A DNA stretch of 64,000 nt, taken from assembly GCF_041361345.1 (NCBI RefSeq), contig NZ_JBGKAD010000004.1, forward strand, positions 1-64,000, written 5' to 3'. The notes under the pieces are model-generated. The model was not told where the DNA came from, did no database searches, and was given only the letters and a program-made list of their open reading frames with translations. Both the position numbers and the translations under genes were made by a program. Within the stretch, counting starts at the first letter, position 1; every line of letters begins with the position of its first letter. Source of the DNA: Halobaculum sp. MBLA0147. Its GTDB lineage: Archaea > Halobacteriota > Halobacteria > Halobacteriales > Haloferacaceae. Shown here piece by piece: positions 58,209 through 64,000 of this stretch.

Positions 58209-59036
58209 ATGACGCAGATTCGGACCTCGCCCCGGTTCGACAGGTCGCACTGGCCACAAACGTGGACAGAGAAGTGGCGACCACAGGTTGCCGACTTCTT
58301 CTGTGGCCGTGGCGGCGTCGGTCAGACGTTAAGCCAGTGGTTTCCACGGAATCAGTATTTCGGGGTGGACATCGAACCGTATGGCGACGAATATCCAGGC
58401 CAGTTCATCCAGGCTGACTTGCTCGCAGACGGTAGTCCACCGTTCGATGGAGTCGTCGCAGATCTGATCTGGGTGTCGTGGCCCTGCACGGCCTACTCAT
58501 CGTTGTCCGCGACACACTACGGGAGTGCTGAAGCCGCACTCGAAGAGAACCCACGGATCACTGATGCTTTTCGTGAGTGGTTGCTGGACCACGCCGCTCA
58601 CTACGTGATCGAGAACGTTCCCGGTGCCACACGGCACGGCGACCTAGATGCGAACTGCCGCTGTAATGGCCTGTTCTTCGGGGAACCCTATGACCTTGAG
58701 CGCCACTTCGAGACGACGTTTGAGGTTCCCGATGCGTACGTGGACGGCTCTGCTTCCGTCACGATCGACACGCGAGACGATCAATCGATCAGTAACCTCG
58801 CCGAAGCAAAAGGCGTCCCGCAGTCGTGGGGAAAGCAATCCGTCCGCGAAGCTGTCCCTCAGGAGTTTGTCGGGTGGCTCCTCGGCCATTGTCCCTCCGT
58901 TCCGTTCCCGGTCCCCCCGCTCAAACAGCGCCCACTCACAGAGTTCTCAGAAGACGGCCTCGGTCACCACCGGAGACACCCAGAGTCCCGACTCGGAGGA
59001 ACTGATGTGGAGCCAGGTGACGAACTCTCAACCTAG
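58209..59036 (+). CDS. Small DNA cytosine-C5 methyltransferase
   Basis: 275 residues, the compact phage type. Motif I DFFCGRGGVGQT (29-40), motif IV WPCTAYSSLS with catalytic C93, motif VI IENVPGA with E135, and a C-terminal GVPQSWGKQSVREAVPQEFV that replaces motifs IX-X as in phage enzymes. Short variable region, so its target may be simple. Its leader is a tRNA-like element rather than a 24-nt block. Confidence 0.85.
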   Translation: MTQIRTSPRFDRSHWPQTWTEKWRPQVADFFCGRGGVGQTLSQWFPRNQYFGVDIEPYGDEYPGQFIQADLLADGSPPFDGVVADLIWVSWPCTAYSSLSATHYGSAEAALEENPRITDAFREWLLDHAAHYVIENVPGATRHGDLDANCRCNGLFFGEPYDLERHFETTFEVPDAYVDGSASVTIDTRDDQSISNLAEAKGVPQSWGKQSVREAVPQEFVGWLLGHCPSVPFPVPPLKQRPLTEFSEDGLGHHRRHPESRLGGTDVEPGDELST

Positions 59037-59047
59037 CAGAGAAGGGA

Positions 59048-59070
59048 TTTGTGCCATCAGAGGAGAGTGG
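59048..59070 (+). promoter_or_regulatory. 24-nt block (one base short)
   Basis: TTTGTGC-CAT-CAG-AGGAGA-GTGG abutting ATG 59071. Confidence 0.72.
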
Positions 59071-60258
59071 ATGAGCGCGACACTCGACGACTTCATCGGC
59101 GAGGATACAGCACAGAGCGATGACAAACACGAGCCTGATCCGAGTGACGAGGCCCAAATCCCACCGGAAGACGAGATCACACCGCCCAACATTCGTGGGG
59201 TGACGTGGCGCTGGGGCCCGGACCAGCTTACTGACACCTTCGGCGTTCTACACGGTTGCTCAACCGACAGCGAGGACTTCTCAGGAGACACACTCCACCC
59301 GCCAGGAATCGGCTACGTGGTTTCAACCGCGACTCCCCGCGAACTCAAAGAGATCACGTGTGACACCAGCCTCCTTCCCCCTTCGTCGCTCACAGACGCA
59401 GGCTCACTCAACACTGTCTACCACGAAGTGTCGGCAGGGCGGAATCGGAGGGGTCCGTACGCCTATGGCTACAGCCCGACACTCCAGCGAGAACTCGTCA
59501 AAACCCTCGTCCCTGACAACAAGCAGTACCGACCGGCCGATCTATCGTTATGGTATAACGACGAATTCGGTCTGTTCGCGTCGTACCACGGGACAACGCT
59601 CGTCTGTGCTCCAGAAGGACTCAGTGAACCAGCAGACACCACGCCGGTGACGACGACAACGGTCGAAGACACATCCGTCGAGGACGAAACTCACGAAGAC
59701 ACGCTTACAGGGCTCGCACAGGTGATCGGTGGGCTCCGAGACGCGTTCGGTATCCAAACTGACAGGGTCACCCGAGTAGAGAACGATCTCCAGCTCCACA
59801 CCGACCGGTACGAGGAACCACTTGTGGTGACGGCGTATGACCTCAGCGACATCGAAGCAGCCGAGACCGACCCCGAGGCTCTTGTCGGTGAACAGACGAT
59901 CCCAAAGCACCGGGGCTGCCCAGAACTAACCTATTCGGTCGCTCCTGACACGCTGGAGCGACCCATCGACATCCCTGACCACGATGCGCGCAACGGGGAA
60001 CCGAGATTCAACGTCGGATACAAAATCAACGTGGATCGCCAGACGACTCGGGACACAGACCCGCCAACGTGGGTCGAAGCAACCGTCCGGTACGCTCACG
60101 TCTCGTGGTACGTATCCACCAGAGGAAGCCGCCCCGAACTGAATATCCGAACAACAAACCCGTTCAAGCTGGAAGTCGCCTCGGTCTCGTTCAACGACCC
60201 CCACCCAGTCACGGACCCGAGTTCCCTGTCCACCATCAAGTACCCGGGGATGGGCTGA
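59071..60258 (+). CDS. Unknown protein
   Basis: 395 residues. Acidic disordered N-terminus (DKHEPDPSDEAQIPPEDE), a beta-rich body and a middle acidic linker (TTTTVEDTSVEDETHEDTLT) splitting two domains. The frame stays open far upstream inside the methyltransferase, but the block fixes the start. No recognised family. Confidence 0.62.
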   Translation: MSATLDDFIGEDTAQSDDKHEPDPSDEAQIPPEDEITPPNIRGVTWRWGPDQLTDTFGVLHGCSTDSEDFSGDTLHPPGIGYVVSTATPRELKEITCDTSLLPPSSLTDAGSLNTVYHEVSAGRNRRGPYAYGYSPTLQRELVKTLVPDNKQYRPADLSLWYNDEFGLFASYHGTTLVCAPEGLSEPADTTPVTTTTVEDTSVEDETHEDTLTGLAQVIGGLRDAFGIQTDRVTRVENDLQLHTDRYEEPLVVTAYDLSDIEAAETDPEALVGEQTIPKHRGCPELTYSVAPDTLERPIDIPDHDARNGEPRFNVGYKINVDRQTTRDTDPPTWVEATVRYAHVSWYVSTRGSRPELNIRTTNPFKLEVASVSFNDPHPVTDPSSLSTIKYPGMG

Positions 60259-60270
60259 TGAACTGCAGCG

Positions 60271-60294
60271 TTTGTACCCACAGTGGAGAGTGAG
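60271..60294 (+). promoter_or_regulatory. 24-nt block
   Basis: TTTGTAC-CCA-CAG-TGGAGA-GTGAG abutting ATG 60295; consensus copy. Confidence 0.76.
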
Positions 60295-61536
60295 ATGTCT
60301 GGACAAGCACCACTCGCAGCCTTCACCGACTCAACCAGCGAGGCCGACGAAATCATCTCAGACCAGACTCGGTGTATCGCCGTACGCATCGATAGCCAGT
60401 CGCTCAGGCGATGCAAGAACGATGCACCAACGGGAACTGAGACCTGCCACGAACACGACAACCCAGAGCACACGATCAACGACGAGGGGCTCTCGCTCGT
60501 CAACTTCCTCCTTCGGCGAACTAGTGCCGTCCAGTGTGCCGCTCGTCAGACAGACGGTGAACGATGCCCGAATGGCGCTGGCCTCAACGGCGTCTGCGGG
60601 ATTCACACTGGAGCGACTGATCGAGTGACCCGCCCGCCAACGGAACTCGACCCCCACGCGGTCAAGACCGCTCTCACAACCACACCCAGCCCAGAAGAGA
60701 CGACTCAAAACGACGAGGAGACAGGGCCGCTTTTTACAGCGCCGACACAGATCAGTCCTATTTACGCCAACGAAGTCCCGTTCGCTTCAAACGAACTCGA
60801 GAGGCTCAAGACTGATGTCGGACTGTCCACCGGCATCGAGGTGACACCGCCAGACGATGCGATCGGCACCACGCTCCCGTGCGATCCGCTCCAAGCGCGC
60901 CGCATTGATCTCGCAGAGCGAATCCTCGGTCGTGGCGGAGCTGTAACCGGTTACAGCCACCACACCAGCGTCACCCGCTCAATCTGTAACTGGTATCATG
61001 ACGACAACGGCACGTTCCTACCATCGGCTCCCTCCTGGCTCGAATCTCCTGAAACCGCTTTCCGGCCAGCTGAAATCCGGATAGCGACGTTGAAGGGAGA
61101 TCTCGACGACATCATCGCGAAGGCCGAAACGGTCCTCGCATGGGCTGCCGAAAGTATCGAACAGACTGTCCTCAAAGAGACCGAACAAAACCAGTTTGAG
61201 GCGATGCGAGACCGGTGGGAGAAAGCAGTTGCTGAAGCGAAAGCTGACATCGAACGAGACCGCCTCAGACAGGACCCACCAAAAGAAGTCGAAGGATGGG
61301 AGTGGTACAACACCGAGGACCCAGCAGTCACGGTCGCATATCGCGGGGTGTATCGTGATGAGGAGGTCTTCGCAATCCTTGCCGCAGAGCATGATCGCCT
61401 CGTCATCGTGAACCAAGACGTCGCCGCGTCTGCCGACAGCCCGCTCAGTGAAGTCCCAGCCGACTGCCACATCCCGGCACAAGAGACGGTCCGAGGTCTC
61501 GTCCGGTACCTCCGAGACCACCCCAGTGAGTTCTGA
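60295..61536 (+). CDS. Protein with two N-terminal Cys/His zinc motifs
   Basis: 413 residues. Two tandem zinc-like repeats at 27-56 and 81-106: TRCIAVRI...RRCKNDAPTG-TETCHEH and VQCAARQT-GERCPNGAGL-GVCGIH. Each gives C-x-C-C-x2-H, close to the zinc module in the RPA at 1-1035. A long helical middle (about 255-325) follows. May bind nucleic acid. No recognised family beyond the zinc repeats. Confidence 0.65.
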   Translation: MSGQAPLAAFTDSTSEADEIISDQTRCIAVRIDSQSLRRCKNDAPTGTETCHEHDNPEHTINDEGLSLVNFLLRRTSAVQCAARQTDGERCPNGAGLNGVCGIHTGATDRVTRPPTELDPHAVKTALTTTPSPEETTQNDEETGPLFTAPTQISPIYANEVPFASNELERLKTDVGLSTGIEVTPPDDAIGTTLPCDPLQARRIDLAERILGRGGAVTGYSHHTSVTRSICNWYHDDNGTFLPSAPSWLESPETAFRPAEIRIATLKGDLDDIIAKAETVLAWAAESIEQTVLKETEQNQFEAMRDRWEKAVAEAKADIERDRLRQDPPKEVEGWEWYNTEDPAVTVAYRGVYRDEEVFAILAAEHDRLVIVNQDVAASADSPLSEVPADCHIPAQETVRGLVRYLRDHPSEF

Positions 61537-61557
61537 CTCCCACACACTCTCTCAGTG

Positions 61558-61581
61558 TTTGTATCTGCAGATGAGAGTGGA
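61558..61581 (+). promoter_or_regulatory. 24-nt block
   Basis: TTTGTAT-CTG-CAG-ATGAGA-GTGGA abutting ATG 61582. Confidence 0.75.
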
Positions 61582-61929
61582 ATGACTGAAGGCAATCCAG
61601 TAGCAACCATCGAGTGTACCGACAGTCCCGACGGACGTGAGACAGCCGCCACCCTGCGCCAGACGCTAGACGCACTCGGCTTCACGGCTGAAGAAACCGA
61701 CGAGGGACTTGCCGTCTCACTTCCAGAAGAATCCCATCCCCCAAGTGAACAGGCACACATCATCGTAAACCTCGCAGCCAACGCTCCCCACTCTGCAGGT
61801 GATCCAGAAAGCGTACTGGACCACCTAGCGGACGCACCTGGCTTCGACTGGATCGATGTATCGGTTCTTGACGCCGAAGTCGAAACTGGCAACTCACACA
61901 TCGTGACAGCAACCAACCCGACCCAGTAG
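61582..61929 (+). CDS. Small acidic protein, unknown
   Basis: 115 residues; alpha/beta (ETAATLRQTLDALGFTAEET; AHIIVNLAANAPHSAGDPES). First of a cluster with the next gene and TFB. No recognised family. Confidence 0.6.
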   Translation: MTEGNPVATIECTDSPDGRETAATLRQTLDALGFTAEETDEGLAVSLPEESHPPSEQAHIIVNLAANAPHSAGDPESVLDHLADAPGFDWIDVSVLDAEVETGNSHIVTATNPTQ

Positions 61930-61986
61930 GACAGAGTGTCCAGCTAGCAGCATACTGAGCCATCCAAACACTCCGATCCACCACCC

Positions 61987-62346
61987 ATGAGTACGCTAAC
62001 CGGCTCCCGCCCGACCGCACTGAACTGTCGAGAATCGATCTTCAGGGTCACGCTCGCCGTGGCTGCCGCTGAAACCGCCCTAGAAGCAATGCACGAAGAA
62101 TTGCCTAACTGGGAAGTCGACGTTGACGAGTCGTCGACTCCACAGGTAGAACTGACCAAACAGACTGTCGCCCGCTCGCAGGCGCAAGCGCTTCATCGGG
62201 TCCACGAAGCACTCGACGCGCAGATGGAAGTCGGCGCCGAAGCCGGAGCTGAGTACGTCGTGACTGGCGTCAAAGTAATTGCCGTCAGTGGGCCAGTCGC
62301 AAAGCAAGAAGACGACTATCGAAACTCCCTCGACATCTCTGAGTGA
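61987..62346 (+). CDS. Small helical protein, unknown
   Basis: 119 residues, two long Ala-rich helices (LAVAAAETALEAMHEELPNW; AQALHRVHEALDAQMEVGAE) and a final strand YVVTGVKVIAVSG. Lies 12 nt before the TFB gene, likely co-transcribed. No recognised family. Confidence 0.6.
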   Translation: MSTLTGSRPTALNCRESIFRVTLAVAAAETALEAMHEELPNWEVDVDESSTPQVELTKQTVARSQAQALHRVHEALDAQMEVGAEAGAEYVVTGVKVIAVSGPVAKQEDDYRNSLDISE

Positions 62347-62358
62347 CCACTCCCCCCG

Positions 62359-63309
62359 ATGCACAGTCTCTCCCGACAGGACTCACCGGCCGCAGGGCTC
62401 GACGCAGCCCAAGCAGACACGTGCGACGAGTGTGGCGGCACCATCGTGCAACAGGACGGCGACCTCCTGTGTGAGGAGTGTGGCCTCCTTATAACCGACA
62501 CGCAGATCGACCACGGTCCTGAATGGAGGGCGTTTTCCTACGAAAAAGGCCAGTCCCGATCACGAACCGGCCCGCCAGTCACGCATACGTACCACGACAA
62601 CGGATTCTCAACGAAGATCGGTGGTGATAGTGAAAAGATCGGCGGCGACCGGCCATCCGGCCACGAGCAGTTGTTCAAACGGCTCAACAAGGAGAACGAG
62701 ACAGAAGAGAAGTTTGGGAACGGCGAGATCATTCGTATCAGCACGGCAGTCGGGTCGTCTGATGTCGTCACCGAGACGGCAGCCAAGCTTTTCAGCCAAT
62801 TTCGAGACCAGAGTAACCTCAAAGGACGATCCATCGAAGCCTTCGCAACTGCAACGGTATGGGCCGCAACACGCATTCACGACGAACCGCTTGTGAAGTC
62901 GCGGCTCAACCGCGTCGCCCGAATCTCAGAACAACGCTGGATGCGAGCGTATCGGGATCTCTCAGAAACGCTCTCAGTCGGAATCCCCCCAGTCAACCCA
63001 CAGCAACTACTCGGCCAGGCGCAGGAGATGGTCGGGTTCGGGATCGAGACTCGACAGTACGCAGAGTCGCTCATCGCAGAGTTTCCCGCTGCAAAAATGA
63101 CAGGCTCCCCGCGATCTATCGTGGCCGGAGCAGTGTACCTCGCCAGCCGTCTTGCATCACCGACAGAAACACTCACTCAGAGGGAAGTCGCCACCAGCAT
63201 GGATTGCTCCGCCACGACGGTTCGGAACTGGTACCGGAAGCTTCTGGCCAGCACAGGACGACAGGCAAAACTAGACAGAGAACAGACGACCATTCAGGTG
63301 TATGCCTGA
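62359..63309 (+). CDS. tfb: Transcription factor B (TFIIB homologue)
   Basis: 316 residues, typical TFB length. N-terminal zinc ribbon C22/C25/C38/C41 (CDECGG, CEECG); B-reader/linker with GPEWRAFSYEKG and RTGPPVTHTYHDNGFSTKIG; two cyclin-like repeats (about 115-205 and 210-305), the second ending in a helix-turn-helix TQREVATSMDCSATTVRNWYRKLL that in this family contacts the BRE next to the TATA box. TFB recruits RNA polymerase. It may redirect transcription to the element's own promoters. Its stop overlaps the next ATG. Confidence 0.92.
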   Translation: MHSLSRQDSPAAGLDAAQADTCDECGGTIVQQDGDLLCEECGLLITDTQIDHGPEWRAFSYEKGQSRSRTGPPVTHTYHDNGFSTKIGGDSEKIGGDRPSGHEQLFKRLNKENETEEKFGNGEIIRISTAVGSSDVVTETAAKLFSQFRDQSNLKGRSIEAFATATVWAATRIHDEPLVKSRLNRVARISEQRWMRAYRDLSETLSVGIPPVNPQQLLGQAQEMVGFGIETRQYAESLIAEFPAAKMTGSPRSIVAGAVYLASRLASPTETLTQREVATSMDCSATTVRNWYRKLLASTGRQAKLDREQTTIQVYA

Positions 63310-63751
63310 CCGCTCCCAGTCCGTCGTGGAGAAGATGAGGGCCGCCGTTTCAGAAGAGCTCACAGAAGCGGGGGGGAAGCAAGACACCGCCGGTGGAACA
63401 GACACCGGCAGCGACACCGTTGATCAACAGCAGGTGGCAACACAATCGACACTCCTCACTGGCGTTGCACGCGGTCTCCCGGGTGAATCCCCACCTGACC
63501 TTGCTGAGCACTACTATCTCAAAACGAGTTCGCCACTCCGCACTCCAACTCCAGTGAAACTCCTGTTCGGTGGGACTGCTCTCCTCATCGGCGTGTGGTA
63601 TACCTCCGTGTGGCTCAACCTCCCGACAGAGCCGTTCTATCTCATCGCTCTCGTTCTCGCTCCACTCCTCCTCGTCGCGATCGCCGTCGACATCAGTCTC
63701 CGCTGTGGAGGACTTCTGTTCCGACATACTGAGATCGGCGACACGGAGTAG
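63302..63751 (+). CDS. Membrane protein with cytoplasmic N-terminus
   Basis: 149 residues: a charged, partly helical N-terminus of about 80 residues, then two spans (LLFGGTALLIGVWYTSVWLN; FYLIALVLAPLLLVAIAVDI). Start overlaps the TFB stop by 8 nt, so it is coupled to TFB. No recognised family. Confidence 0.6.
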   Translation: MPDRSQSVVEKMRAAVSEELTEAGGKQDTAGGTDTGSDTVDQQQVATQSTLLTGVARGLPGESPPDLAEHYYLKTSSPLRTPTPVKLLFGGTALLIGVWYTSVWLNLPTEPFYLIALVLAPLLLVAIAVDISLRCGGLLFRHTEIGDTE

Positions 63752-63763
63752 GCGCGAACAGCG

Positions 63764-63787
63764 TTTGTGCTGGCAGGTGACAGTGGA
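63764..63787 (+). promoter_or_regulatory. 24-nt block plus leader hairpin
   Basis: TTTGTGC-TGG-CAG-GTGACA-GTGGA. GTGGAC (63783-63788) pairs perfectly with GTCCAC (63795-63800). ATG 63808 follows. Confidence 0.74.
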
Positions 63788-63807
63788 CTTCGGTGTCCAC
63801 GGAAATC

Positions 63808-64000
63808 ATGTCAACGACGAACACAGATTCGACAGCGCAGAGTCCCGCCTCAGATCAACCACACAGCGAGGCCAGCGCTCCAGACACGACCTCGGACGCT
63901 GTCTCCGAAGCAACCGGGTTCGTCGGCGATGCGGATACGCCGTTGGGGACGGCAGAGCAGGACTTCGACCAACCGGGCTACTTGCTGCCGGGCGACACCG
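63808..64000 (+). CDS. Partial protein, disordered N-terminus
   Basis: 64 codons before the window ends. Ser/Thr/Asp/Ala-rich (MSTTNTDSTAQSPASDQP), then GFVGDADTPLGTAEQDFDQP. The body of the protein lies outside the window, so no family can be given. Confidence 0.6.
   Translation, partial: MSTTNTDSTAQSPASDQPHSEASAPDTTSDAVSEATGFVGDADTPLGTAEQDFDQPGYLLPGDT

Noticed and set aside
1-64000. CRISPR array
   Set aside because: No regularly spaced direct repeats of suitable length were seen; the repeated 24-nt blocks are dispersed and gene-associated.
1-64000. Virus structural module
   Set aside because: I found no recognisable capsid, portal, terminase, protease or tail sequence, so a virus identity is only inferred.

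Overview
The window looks like a haloarchaeal accessory element, most likely the non-structural part of a large virus or an extrachromosomal replicon. GC is high and the proteins are acidic, with many GAC/GAG/ACC codons. The information-processing genes are archaeal: an RPA-type single-strand DNA-binding protein with its RPA-associated partner, a TFB (TFIIB) factor, a TbsP-family regulator and an intron-containing tRNA-Gln. I count about 90 genes, all on the + strand. I see no capsid, portal, terminase, tail, rRNA or central-metabolism gene.

Layout. 1-1.9 kb: RPA and RPA-associated protein. 1.9-6.8 kb: gene-poor and GC-rich, with an 87-bp direct repeat, simple repeats, strong hairpins, two tRNA-like elements and one IS200/IS605-type tnpB insertion. 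6.8-21.7 kb: mostly unknown genes, including a paralogue pair, membrane microproteins, zinc-finger microproteins, a degenerate N6-methyltransferase followed by a PAPS-reductase-like PP-loop protein, and RNase HI. 21.7-22.0 kb: tRNA-Ser(UGA) and tRNA-Gln(UUG). 22-30 kb: TbsP-like regulator, RlaP-like nucleotidyltransferase, and a run of zinc-ribbon microproteins separated by tRNA-like minihelices. 30-44 kb: two large cytosine-C5 methyltransferases, a Mom/GNAT-like protein and a TSPPY-class methyltransferase. 44-64 kb: a large HTH protein, unknown genes, a DPPY-class methyltransferase, a small C5 methyltransferase, a TFB and membrane proteins.

Two sequence systems stand out. First, a rigid 24-nt block, TTTGTAC-N3-CAG-N6-GTGAG (or GTGGA), occurs about 35 times on the + strand. 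In nearly all cases it ends at a start codon or a short leader; once it precedes the tRNA pair, which argues for a transcription signal. When the ORF does not follow at once, the leader often begins with a hairpin whose 5' arm is the GTGAG/GTGGAC end of the block. A second, smaller set of genes has ordinary haloarchaeal TATA boxes. The window's own TFB is one candidate reader of the block. Second, at least seven tRNA-like minihelices (acceptor stem plus a canonical T-arm, no anticodon arm) occur, most in gaps in front of small genes and usually followed by a second hairpin. They resemble RNase Z/RNase P processing signals.

Working model, by inference: the element supplies its own ssDNA-binding protein, tRNAs, transcription factor and many DNA-modifying enzymes without a visible restriction nuclease. 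That fits a virus-like element protecting its DNA and running a dedicated transcription programme. Assignments come from reading motifs by eye; no database search was possible, and about two thirds of the genes have no recognisable family.
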